From Deltaproteobacteria bacterium (GTDB lineage Bacteria > Desulfobacterota > GWC2-55-46 > S146-73), in NCBI GenBank assembly GCA_015492355.1, contig WGFF01000359.1, positions 1 through 6,211 of the forward strand: a stretch of 6,211 nt of DNA. Reading direction: 5' to 3'. The notes beneath the pieces are model-generated. The model saw nothing but the letters and a program-made list of their open reading frames with translations, was not told where the DNA came from and searched no databases. A program made the translations under genes and the position numbers. Below are positions 1 to 5,888 of this stretch, one piece after another. Every line of letters starts with the position of its first letter. Positions within the stretch are counted from its first letter, which is position 1.

Positions 1-38
1 CCTGTTACGACCTGAAGTTCATTGCTGGAGTTTGACAT
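1..38 (-). CDS. 5' end of an unidentified gene running off the left edge
   Basis: An ATG at 38..36 on the minus strand is preceded by a GGAGG Shine-Dalgarno six bases away and opens a frame that stays open to the window edge. It reads MSNSSNELQVVT, then a partial Gly codon. Only 12 residues are visible, too few to identify a family, and no signal peptide or helix can be judged. The gene lies directly downstream of the GbsR-type regulator on the same strand, with a 73-base gap that holds its own operator-like palindrome and a possible -10 (TATACT). It is therefore a good candidate for the regulator's target. The evidence for a start is the strong ribosome site, not the protein sequence. Confidence 0.5.
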   Translation of the reverse strand, partial: MSNSSNELQVVT

Positions 39-65
39 TTCAGCCTCCATTCTTTACGAGAAAAT

Positions 66-94
66 TGTTCACAATATTCAGTATATTTTGAACA
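66..94. promoter_or_regulatory. Operator-like 29-bp imperfect palindrome before the left-edge gene
   Basis: TGTTCA (66..71) and TGAACA (89..94) are perfect inverted arms. Inside them AATAT (73..77) and ATATT (83..87) pair as well, all centred on base 80. On the minus strand the element overlaps TATACT, a possible -10 for the gene starting at 38. Bases 76..92 match 645..661 in front of the regulator gene at 14 of 17 positions. The symmetry and placement suit a dimeric winged-helix repressor. That the GbsR-type regulator of this window binds here is inferred. Confidence 0.5.
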
Positions 95-111
95 TTATTG
101 TTAAAAAATTT

Positions 112-630
112 TTACTCCTTGAGGTTCTTCTTCCGTACAAATCTTGAGAGAAAGGACAGGACCGACCGGGCCCTCTTGTCATTGGTAAGGGAACGTTCCG
201 CTATGAAGTTCAGGGTGGTGAGCAGGTCTTCCATCTGCTTAAGCCTTAATCTTACGATATCACTGGCCCCTTTGTGCAGAGGTGAGAGTGTCTCCCTCAC
301 CACCGTCAGTACGGGGTCGAATTCGCGGCGCTTGCGCTCCCTTGCAATGGCAAAGAACATCTTCCAAACATCCGGCTCCGTTACATAGTAATCCTGACGG
401 TCACCGGGTTCTTTCACCAGCCTTACAACCCCCCAGTTTCTGAGCTCCTTAAGACACATGCTCGCATTGCCACGGCTGATCCTGAGGGTCTTGGCGATAT
501 GGTCAAGGCTGAGCGGACGCTCCGAGACGATCAGCAGGGCGTGAATTCGGGCCATGGAGGCGTTAATGCCCCATACCGAACCCATAGTGCCCCACGACTC
601 TATAAATTTGCTAACAGTTTTCTCGTCCAT
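112..630 (-). CDS. GbsR/MarR-family winged-helix transcriptional regulator
   Basis: This is a 172-residue cytoplasmic DNA-binding protein of the GbsR type, a MarR-related family that includes regulators of osmoprotectant genes. Residues 28-38 form the helix leading into the winged HTH. PLSLDHIAKTLRISRGNASM (39-58) is the helix-turn-helix, and the wing ends in PGDRQDYY (75-82), a hallmark of the family. The rest is helical and basic (RERKRRE, RFVRKK) and probably makes the dimer. The frame also has a TTG at 669, but that codon lies between the -35 and -10 of a good promoter, so the ATG at 630 is the likely start. Its Shine-Dalgarno is weak (AAG). The effector is unknown. The gene is followed on the same strand by a partial gene that shares its operator motif, so auto-regulation and control of that neighbour are likely. 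The family call is firm; the regulated process is not visible. Confidence 0.85.
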   Translation of the reverse strand: MDEKTVSKFIESWGTMGSVWGINASMARIHALLIVSERPLSLDHIAKTLRISRGNASMCLKELRNWGVVRLVKEPGDRQDYYVTEPDVWKMFFAIARERKRREFDPVLTVVRETLSPLHKGASDIVRLRLKQMEDLLTTLNFIAERSLTNDKRARSVLSFLSRFVRKKNLKE

Positions 631-644
631 ATTTAATTTTCTTA

Positions 645-665
645 ATTCAGTACATTCTAAATGTA
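645..665. promoter_or_regulatory. Operator-like palindrome over the regulator's -10
   Basis: TACATT (651..656) and AATGTA (660..665) are perfect inverted arms around CTA and cover the -10 hexamer of the regulator promoter. The overlapping stretch 645..661 matches the motif in front of the left-edge gene (76..92) at 14 of 17 bases. A repressor bound here would block its own promoter. Auto-repression is an inference from position and repetition. Confidence 0.5.
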
Positions 666-688
666 TCAAACTACCTTTGTCCTGTCAA
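660..688 (-). promoter_or_regulatory. Sigma70-type promoter of the regulator gene
   Basis: On the minus strand a perfect TTGACA (688..683) is followed after 17 bases by TACATT (665..660), four of six to the -10 consensus. Transcription would begin near 653, giving a leader of about 22 bases before the ATG at 630. This excludes the upstream TTG at 669 as start codon. Confidence 0.65.
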
Positions 689-837
689 GTCCTTTTTGAA
701 AAAAATTATCCATTTCCCCTTTTCCCCTCCCGCGGAGTAATACCTCTATATGGAACAAAGACGGCTTCCTGCCCTGACCAGGGTGGGCAAACCCCCAACC
801 ATAAGGCTTAACACATAATACAGGAAAGGAGGATGAT
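670..837. other. Intergenic stretch before the small membrane-protein ORF
   Basis: This stretch holds the upstream half of the regulator promoter and a short inverted repeat, TGCCC (770..774) with GGGCA (785..789). A CATAAT at 814..819 could serve as a -10 for the downstream plus-strand ORF, but no matching -35 is visible. No gene with a ribosome site is seen. Confidence 0.4.
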
Positions 838-924
838 ATGGTTTGGGTATTTTACGGTATCCTGTTCTCGGTCATCGTTGTCATCCTGATCATGAAATTA
901 TACCGGTTATTCCGATGGATGTAA
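838..924 (+). CDS. 28-residue single-helix membrane peptide, or N-terminal anchor of the broken HD gene
   Basis: ATG at 838 follows a near-ideal Shine-Dalgarno (AAGGAGG, 827..833) by four bases. The 28 codons encode a hydrophobic helix, VWVFYGILFSVIVVILIM at residues 2-19, followed by a basic and aromatic tail (KLYRLFRWM), so the tail should lie in the cytoplasm. The frame ends at TAA. I do not recognise the peptide; it has the shape of the small membrane subunits known from several complexes but no diagnostic residues. The alternative is that it was the membrane anchor of the HD-domain protein whose decayed frame begins immediately downstream. In that case the TAA is a nonsense mutation, since the same frame continues (SEEPGKIVVALEELSQ) before the next stop. 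The ribosome site is the best-looking on the left half of the window. Confidence 0.5.
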   Translation: MVWVFYGILFSVIVVILIMKLYRLFRWM

Positions 925-1930
925 TCTGAAGAGCCCGGAAAGATCGTGGTTGCACTCGAAGAGCTCTCACAGATATGGGCTTAAATACAACGAGGAGATG
1001 GAGGTTCCGTTACCGGAGAAAGAAGATCCGGTAGCAAAACTTTTCGATGAAGGTGGTAACGAGGAGACATCTTGGGGAGGTCCGTCCTCTGAAACTAACG
1101 AACGGGAGGGCGTGCCGTCCATACCTTCTGTGACGCCCCCTCCCAATGAGCCGCCCTGGATAAGGTAGCCACAGGTCCGGTTCATCTTTAAGATGTAAAG
1201 CCATATCTCGATGTTTTCAAGGCTCAGGAAGCCTTGCATCTTCTCAAGGCTGTTATAGGCCTTCTGGAGAAGACGGCCATTGTCCATCTGTGGTCCACGG
1301 CTCAAGGGACCAGGAATCCTTACAAAAATAACGCTCAAGGACCACTCCTACACAGTTGCCAACAATATCGTTGAGATAGTCAGAGAGACCCTGAATTACG
1401 AGAACCTCGTACCCAGGGCCATAATCACCGCACTTGCCCATGACCTGGGAAAGATACCTGAGTACAGTGAATCTGGTTCTTATTGCAACACCCATGAACA
1501 CACACTCATAGGCACTGCCAAGCTAAAGGAGCTTGCAAGTGGAATGAAAATACTCTAACCAGAAGTGGAAGGCATTATCATTTGACAGGGTGGTCTATTG
1601 TTTTCCCAGAGTTTCTCTATCAGAAGGCAAAAGAGGTTTTGCAAGGAATCAAAGGTCATTGACCTTACGTTCGTATACGAGTCCGAGAGGGGAAGAGCCA
1701 TAAAATAGGTGGTAGATACGCTGAGACAGGCCGGTTTTGTATCCGATCTCCTTCCCCCGGAACGCTGTGTATGGAAGTTCGAGGTAAGGAGTGCAGCAGG
1801 AAACGAGAGGTTCATGCTTACACCGTTGAAGGGAATGTATTTCAATCTTGATAAGGCCGAGGTGAGAAAGCAGGGTATCTTTCTTCGGTCAGAGAGGTCC
1901 GTCGTCTCTGAACGAATAGACATCTTCCCA
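925..1930 (+). pseudogene. Degraded HD-domain phosphohydrolase-like gene
   Basis: A protein can be reassembled from two frames. An acidic and Pro-rich linker (about 965..1168, ending PSVTPPPNEPPWI) is followed by a helical segment in another frame (1192..1330, KAQEALHLLKAVIGLLEK up to TAQGTRNPYK). The first frame then resumes (from about 1325) with KDHSYTVANN, the HD signature HDLGK and a later THEH. These carry the His, His-Asp and His ligands of HD-superfamily metal sites. The same frame continues past TAA (1556..1558), TGA (1583..1585) and TAG (1706..1708) into VVDTLRQAGFVSDLL and MLTPLKGMYFNL. Two frameshifts and three different stop codons rule out a working protein or plausible recoding. 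HD proteins with this order (linker, helical stretch, HD) occur in conjugative elements, but naming it a transfer protein would be a guess. The right border is where integrase-like sequence starts, roughly 1930. Confidence 0.65.
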
Positions 1931-2040
1931 TACACAGCTGACCATCTGCTCGGATTCTTCGGAGGTCTTTGTCTTAAGAAGATCACCCCTTCACTTGTAA
2001 GTTGACTACAAGGCGAAAAGGAGGAAAGGGGGGCAGTCCC
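1930..2040 (+). pseudogene. Frameshifted N-terminal remnant of the integrase
   Basis: The codons at about 1940..2002 read HLLGFFGGLCLKKITPSLVS. This resembles the core-binding domain of phage-type integrases, where a 'FGD..L..ITP..I..YK' pattern is usual. The next words, DYKAKRRKGG, are found one frame on (from 2004), and the catalytic frame then continues GSPATIEREL. Two single-base insertions would explain the breaks: one T at 2002..2003 and one G in the six-G run 2028..2033. The first 80 or so residues normal for such integrases are missing; the HD-gene remnant stands in their place. The comparison rests on family memory, not an alignment. Confidence 0.5.
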
Positions 2041-2685
2041 GCAACCATTGAAAGGGAGTTGTGTCTTATGAAGCGGACCTTCAATCTGGCGATAAGGGAG
2101 TGGGAATGGGTCGATGAGAACCCTGTTTCAAGGGTCTCCAAGAAGCGGCTCAACAATCAGGTTGACAGGTGGTTGTCCACGGAAGAAGAGAAAAGGCTTC
2201 TTGAAGCCTCGCCCGGCTGGCTGAGTGATATCATCGTCTTTGCCCTCAATACCGGCATAAGACAGGATGAAATTCTGGACCTCCGCGGGCCCTATGTGGA
2301 TCTCGCAAGAAAGACCGTTACCGTTATGCTATCCAAGAACGGTGAAAGAAGAACCATCCCTCTGAACGAAGTGGCTTTCAAGGTCTTGAAGGCAAAATCA
2401 AAGGTGAGGTTCCTGAAGAGCGATCATGTCTTTACGAGTCGTATCGGAACGAGACTTGAAAAGAGAAATCTTGCAAGGGCTTTTTACAAAGCCATGAACA
2501 AAGCGGGAGTGGAAAATTTCAGGTTTCACGACCTCCGCCACACCTTTGCAACCAGGCTCGTTCAGGCAGGTGTTGAGCTCTACACTGTGGCGAAGCTTCT
2601 GGGACATAAAGATGTTCGTACAACCCAGAGGTATGCCCACCATACAACGGAAAGTCTCCGTGGTGTGGTAAATGTGCTCGTATGA
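2002..2685 (+). CDS. Tyrosine recombinase (phage/ICE-type integrase), catalytic part, 5' end degraded
   Basis: This is a site-specific recombinase of the lambda-integrase family, which cuts and rejoins DNA through a covalent 3'-phosphotyrosine. Counted from the TTG at 2002, the catalytic set is complete: R87 (TGIRQDEIL), K112 (SKNGERRTIPLN), H176 and R179 (HDLRHTF), H202 (LLGHKD) and Y211 (RYAHH). Residues 11-45 are the last helices of the core-binding domain. At 227 residues it is well short of the roughly 330-400 usual for the family. No Shine-Dalgarno suits TTG 2002; the ATG at 2068 would give 206 residues. Frameshifted integrase-like sequence lies just upstream, so the gene is probably an inactive remnant with an intact catalytic frame. 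It points at the 3' end of the tRNA-Pro gene, the usual integration target. If expressed it might still cut but would bind DNA poorly. Confidence 0.8.
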   Translation: MTTRRKGGKGGSPATIERELCLMKRTFNLAIREWEWVDENPVSRVSKKRLNNQVDRWLSTEEEKRLLEASPGWLSDIIVFALNTGIRQDEILDLRGPYVDLARKTVTVMLSKNGERRTIPLNEVAFKVLKAKSKVRFLKSDHVFTSRIGTRLEKRNLARAFYKAMNKAGVENFRFHDLRHTFATRLVQAGVELYTVAKLLGHKDVRTTQRYAHHTTESLRGVVNVLV

Positions 2686-2686
2686 A

Positions 2687-2706
2687 TTTATCACAATTTT
2701 ATCACA
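2687..2706. repeat. Two tandem TTTATCACA repeats after the integrase
   Basis: TTTATCACA occurs at 2687..2695 and again at 2698..2706, an 11-base period that puts both copies on one face of the helix. They begin directly after the integrase stop codon and lie within 90 bases of the tRNA 3' end. Integrase arm-binding sites are short direct repeats in such places, so these may be arm sites of the former element. This function is inferred. Confidence 0.45.
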
Positions 2707-2722
2707 TTTCAGGAAACTGAAA
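2707..2722. repeat. Short perfect hairpin next to the tandem repeats
   Basis: TTTCAG (2707..2712) and CTGAAA (2717..2722) form a 6-bp stem with a GAAA loop. There is no T-run on either strand, so it is not a Rho-independent terminator. It may be part of the integrase-binding region, or chance. Confidence 0.3.
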
Positions 2723-2757
2723 AGGAAGTGGCAGTGGGCTATTCTTATAACATATTG

Positions 2758-2850
<93 letters not shown>

Positions 2851-2918
2851 AAGTCTTTATAGTCCATAGACAGCGGTTCATACCCCTGAGGGAACAAACC
2901 CATCCTTTTATTTCTGAA

Positions 2919-2946
2919 GGAAACCCCTTTTGTAAAAGGGGTTTCC
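2919..2946. repeat. Perfect 13-bp palindrome
   Basis: GGAAACCCCTTTT (2919..2931) is followed after GT by its exact reverse complement (2934..2946). The stem can be extended past one mismatch by three more pairs on each side. Neither strand shows a T-run after the stem, so a terminator role is doubtful. It resembles the palindromic units of REP- or MITE-like repeats. Confidence 0.7.
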
Positions 2947-2950
2947 CTCA

Positions 2951-2997
2951 AACTCCCTTCCCCAAAACTTCTAATCTAAAATTTTTTTGGGAAAGGG
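2951..2997. repeat. Imperfect inverted repeat, C/T-rich arms
   Basis: CTCCCTTCCCCAAAA (2951..2965) matches the reverse complement of TTTTGGGAAAGGGGG (2983..2997) at 13 of 15 positions, with an A/T-rich loop between. It lies directly beside the perfect palindrome, and the two together look like one composite repeat element. Confidence 0.55.
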
Positions 2998-3021
2998 GGC
3001 TGGGAAAAACACTTTTTTACC

Positions 3022-3039
3022 AAAAAAGGGCAATAGCCC
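3022..3039 (-). terminator. Rho-independent terminator of the ligase/GGT operon
   Basis: On the minus strand GGGC-TATT-GCCC (3039..3028) is followed by six T (3027..3022). The stem is only four GC pairs, so it may be modest. It lies about 117 bases beyond the stop of the GGT-like gene and before the tRNA, the right place for the operon end. Confidence 0.5.
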
Positions 3040-3155
3040 GGAGGGTTTTCCCCATAACAACTTGGCTCAATATTCAGGTCCTATTTGATGACCCATTACC
3101 TTTATTTATAACCCCTACAAGCCTTAAAATCAAGTTCTCCAAACAACTGTTAATC

Positions 3156-4703
3156 CTACTCAACCACCATACACACCCCACCACGTCTCCCATCCCCACT
3201 ACCGTTGAGTCTTCCCATATCTTCCCTTACAACGGTGTTCACCCCTCCAAAGTACATGTTCTTTTCCTTCCAGAGATTTACATTCATCCCTTCTACCACG
3301 ATATCAGGTTCAGCCTGGATGACCTCTCCATCCCAGTGCATCCTCGGTGACTCAACCGCATCAGCCACAGACATACCGTGGTCTATAATATTCAGAAGTA
3401 CCTGCAGTATAGCGCTTCTTATCCTTTTACTTCCCCCGCTTCCAGCAACAATTTCTGGTGCGTCATCCTTTACAACCATTATGGGTGCCATCATGGATGA
3501 GAGCCTCATCCCTGGTGGCTGGCTATGGAAGCCAAAGGGGTTGAGGTCCTCTTCGCCAAGGATATTGTTCATCATAATGCCTGTACCCGGTATCATGTAT
3601 CCACAGCCAGTGCCTATGGATGTGGTAACACCTACCGCGTTGCCGTCCTCATCGAGTACACTTATATGGGTTGTATTACCAGGGAGTGACTCGAAAGAGA
3701 ATCCACCTTTATACCCATCCATAATCCTCTCCCTGTAGCGTTCTATCCTCTCTTCTCTGAGGAATTCGTCACAAGCCCGTGGCTCATAGAGAACAGGATT
3801 GAGGGCATCTACTCTTGCCCCATCCGTTACTCTCATCACCTCCGCAAGGAGTTTTATGTATCCTGTGGTATTACAGCCCAGTCCTTTGAGATCAAAGGGC
3901 TCGAGTAACCTCAGGGCAAGGGCTATAAGTATCCCACCAGAAGATGGTGGTGGATTGGTATATATCTTTCTTTTCCTGTAGTGTACTTCAAGTGGTTCCC
4001 TCATCTCCACCCTGTACTCATCGAGGTCTCTCTCCGTAATCAATCCACCTGTGGAGAATCCATCGAGTATCCTTCTTTTCATATCCCCCTCGTAGAACCT
4101 CATGAGCCCTTCCTTCGAGAGATACTCGAGTGTATCCGCAAGGTTTTTGTTGTAAATCCTATCTCCCTGCCTGACGATCCTGCCTGCGGGGGCATAGATG
4201 TTACTGGATTCAGGAGACATGGTGAGTATGGGTGAAAGGAGGTCTATAAAGTATGCCTGCTGGGTGTTGACACTTACACCGTATCTCGCATAATCTACCG
4301 CTGGTTTCATTATCACATGGAGTGGAAGGGTACAGAGTGCGGTATGAATACTGGACAGTCCAGCCATACATCCAGGCACAGCGGATGAGCCCTTTCCAGT
4401 GTAGAGTTCCTGCACAGCACCTGCAAATTCTATATACACGGGGCTGAAGTCTATCTCCCCACCCCCTGCTCTTCCCTTTCCAGGAACGGTTGAAAAGAAG
4501 TCAAAGAGAAGTGTTTTCCCCTCCTTTGTACGGGCAAGGAAGAACCCCCCTCCACCAGGGCTTGTAAGCACGGATTCACACACAAAGGATGCAAAACACG
4601 ATGCAAGGGCAGCATCAAAGGCATTGCCTCCCCTTTCGAGCATCTCACAACCCGCCCTTGCAGTGAGCTCATGCCCTGCGGATATGACACCCTTTTTTCT
4701 CAT
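3156..4703 (-). CDS. Gamma-glutamyltransferase-like Ntn hydrolase, cytoplasmic form
   Basis: This 515-residue protein belongs to the GGT family, in which a precursor cleaves itself before a Thr that then acts as nucleophile. The fold marks are GGNAFDAALA (25-34), SPGGGGFF (48-55), PPPSSGGI (251-258), the cleavage and nucleophile site GNTTHISVLDEDGNAVGVTT (342-361, Thr344), MMNN (377-380), LSSM (401-404) and GSGGS (421-425). The chain would split into about 343 and 172 residues. There is no signal peptide: the conserved region starts at residue 6, so it should stay in the cytoplasm, unlike classical GGT. Against E. coli GGT, the gamma-glutamyl carboxylate-binding Arg114 aligns with Phe70 (DFFSTVP), Asn411 with Gly364, and the lid loop is shortened. 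Substrates other than glutathione are therefore possible. It starts 12 bases after the ligase stop, in one operon. The family is sure, the substrate is not. Confidence 0.85.
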   Translation of the reverse strand: MRKKGVISAGHELTARAGCEMLERGGNAFDAALASCFASFVCESVLTSPGGGGFFLARTKEGKTLLFDFFSTVPGKGRAGGGEIDFSPVYIEFAGAVQELYTGKGSSAVPGCMAGLSSIHTALCTLPLHVIMKPAVDYARYGVSVNTQQAYFIDLLSPILTMSPESSNIYAPAGRIVRQGDRIYNKNLADTLEYLSKEGLMRFYEGDMKRRILDGFSTGGLITERDLDEYRVEMREPLEVHYRKRKIYTNPPPSSGGILIALALRLLEPFDLKGLGCNTTGYIKLLAEVMRVTDGARVDALNPVLYEPRACDEFLREERIERYRERIMDGYKGGFSFESLPGNTTHISVLDEDGNAVGVTTSIGTGCGYMIPGTGIMMNNILGEEDLNPFGFHSQPPGMRLSSMMAPIMVVKDDAPEIVAGSGGSKRIRSAILQVLLNIIDHGMSVADAVESPRMHWDGEVIQAEPDIVVEGMNVNLWKEKNMYFGGVNTVVREDMGRLNGSGDGRRGGVCMVVE

Positions 4704-4715
4704 CCTTTTTCTCTA

Positions 4716-5840
4716 TCAACCTGTCTTAATCTCCTCACCGAGCCTCAGGCACATATCCCTTACAACGTCCCTGAGGTTACCCCTCCTTTTCCACACCCTG
4801 ATCTGCCTTTCAGCACCGTTTCCACCATCGAGCACATCGTATATGTGTGATATACGTCCCTCCGAGCCGAGCACCTTCACATCCTCTGTCACCCCCTCGA
4901 GCAACTCCCGTATAGCCTGCCTGGCATCCACTGTTGAACATCCATCCTCCCTGATGAACCTGCCATCAAGCCCGTATCTGCAGGCTCTCCATTTGTTCTC
5001 CCTTATTATTGCAGAGTGGGGTCTCCTGTAACTCACACCCCTTGTGTATTCATCGCTGAATCGCCTGACCAGTGCCTGCACAAGTGCTGTTATAGCCACC
5101 ATCTCCTTTATAGTGGATGGTGTATCGCATATCCTCACCTCTATGGTTCCAAAATCTGGATGGGGTCTTATATCCCACCACAGCTCCCGTATAGTCCTTA
5201 TGGTGTTAGTGGCTATGTAGTTCCTGACAAGGTTTCTGTAATCGTCCCAGTTCTTGAAATAAAAAGGCAGACCCGCTATCGGCAGACTCTCAAAGACCTT
5301 TACCCTGTACGACTTAAGCCCTGTATCGTCTCCCTCCCAGAAGGGGGAGTTGGCAGATATGGCGAGTAGATGGGGAAGATAGTACAGCATCCTGTTCATC
5401 ACGTAGATACACCTCTCCCCTCCCTTGAGCCCGGTATGGACATGGAGCCCAAAGATATTGAACCTGCGCGCAATAAAGCGGAGGTCTTCGAGTAATTGTC
5501 TGTACCTGTGCTTGTCTGTCACTATCTGATCCTTCCATCTTGAGAAAGGATGGGTACCTGCACAACAAAGAAGGGTATTGAAATCACCAGCACGCTCAAG
5601 AACCTTCTGGAACTTTCCCATAAGGTCATTGTAAACCTCGTCCACAGAGGAACATACACCTGTGATTATCTCAAGGTTGGACATCATGAGTTCGTGCTTG
5701 ATAGAACCATCGAGTCCACCAAGGGAGGTGATTATATCTCCAGAAGTGGATGTAAGAGAAAGGGTGTCCGCATCTATCAGCTGGACCTCTACTTCCACCC
5801 CGAGTGTGTACTCCTCTGAGTCCCTGAACACAATATCCAT
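4716..5840 (-). CDS. ybdK: YbdK/GCS2-family carboxylate-amine ligase (glutamate-cysteine ligase-like)
   Basis: This is an ATP-dependent ligase of the GCS2 family, which joins a carboxylate, typically the gamma-carboxylate of glutamate, to an amine. E. coli YbdK shows only weak glutamate-cysteine ligase activity. Family marks, numbered from the TTG at 5846 two codons upstream of the chosen ATG, are YTLGVEVEVQLID (13-25), KHELMMSNLEIITG (50-63), GTHPFSRW (97-104), FGLHVHTGL (132-140), ISANSPFWEG (163-172), LWWDIRPHPDFGTIEVRICD (222-241) and RENKWRACRYGLDG (282-295). At 374 residues it has the usual full length. The ATG at 5840 leaves ten residues before YTLGVE, as in E. coli YbdK; TTG 5846 and GTG 5843 are alternatives and none has a good Shine-Dalgarno. 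An 11-codon leader ORF in the same frame ends 12 bases upstream and may couple translation. The GGT-like gene follows after 12 bases. The true substrates are unknown. Confidence 0.85.
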   Translation of the reverse strand: MDIVFRDSEEYTLGVEVEVQLIDADTLSLTSTSGDIITSLGGLDGSIKHELMMSNLEIITGVCSSVDEVYNDLMGKFQKVLERAGDFNTLLCCAGTHPFSRWKDQIVTDKHRYRQLLEDLRFIARRFNIFGLHVHTGLKGGERCIYVMNRMLYYLPHLLAISANSPFWEGDDTGLKSYRVKVFESLPIAGLPFYFKNWDDYRNLVRNYIATNTIRTIRELWWDIRPHPDFGTIEVRICDTPSTIKEMVAITALVQALVRRFSDEYTRGVSYRRPHSAIIRENKWRACRYGLDGRFIREDGCSTVDARQAIRELLEGVTEDVKVLGSEGRISHIYDVLDGGNGAERQIRVWKRRGNLRDVVRDMCLRLGEEIKTG

Positions 5841-5852
5841 CACCAAGAAAAA

Positions 5853-5888
5853 CTACCATTTTTGCACACCTAAATCAATAGAAGTCAT
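5853..5888 (-). CDS. 11-codon leader ORF before the ligase gene
   Basis: ATG at 5888 follows AGGAG (5899..5895) by six bases, the strongest ribosome site near this operon. It reads MTSIDLGVQKW and ends with TAG at 5855..5853. The frame is the same as that of the ligase, whose possible starts TTG, GTG and ATG follow 6, 9 and 12 bases after the stop. A ribosome finishing here could restart on the ligase, which lacks its own good Shine-Dalgarno. The alternative is that the TAG is a nonsense mutation in a longer ligase N-terminus, but the family start fits the downstream ATG. The peptide has no run of one amino acid, so classical amino-acid attenuation is not suggested. Confidence 0.4.
   Translation of the reverse strand: MTSIDLGVQKW

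Larger units (their letters stand above)
2851..3155. other. Gene-free spacer between tRNA-Pro and the GGT-like gene
   Basis: No credible gene is seen in these 305 bases. The content is two inverted repeats (2919..2946 and 2951..2997), a short minus-strand terminator (3022..3039) and runs of A, T, C and G. The composition, rich in C-runs and T-runs on one strand, is unlike the flanking genes and suggests an interspersed repeat element. Confidence 0.6.

Noticed and set aside
785..793. GGGCAAACC, a phrase found in c-di-GMP-I riboswitches
   Set aside because: The other conserved parts of that riboswitch (the GACGCAAAGCC segment and the closing stem) are absent downstream.
967..1338. Long minus-strand open frame opposite the HD-gene remnant
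   Set aside because: It has no ribosome site and its low-complexity Ser/Gly/Pro translation is the mirror of the Pro-rich linker; the plus strand gives a recognisable HD protein.
2919..2946. Perfect palindrome as a transcription terminator
   Set aside because: No T-run follows on either strand; a better terminator for the operon lies at 3022..3039.
3205..3738. Plus-strand open frame inside the GGT-like gene
   Set aside because: A shadow of the minus-strand coding sequence, with no ribosome site; the minus-strand protein carries all the family motifs.
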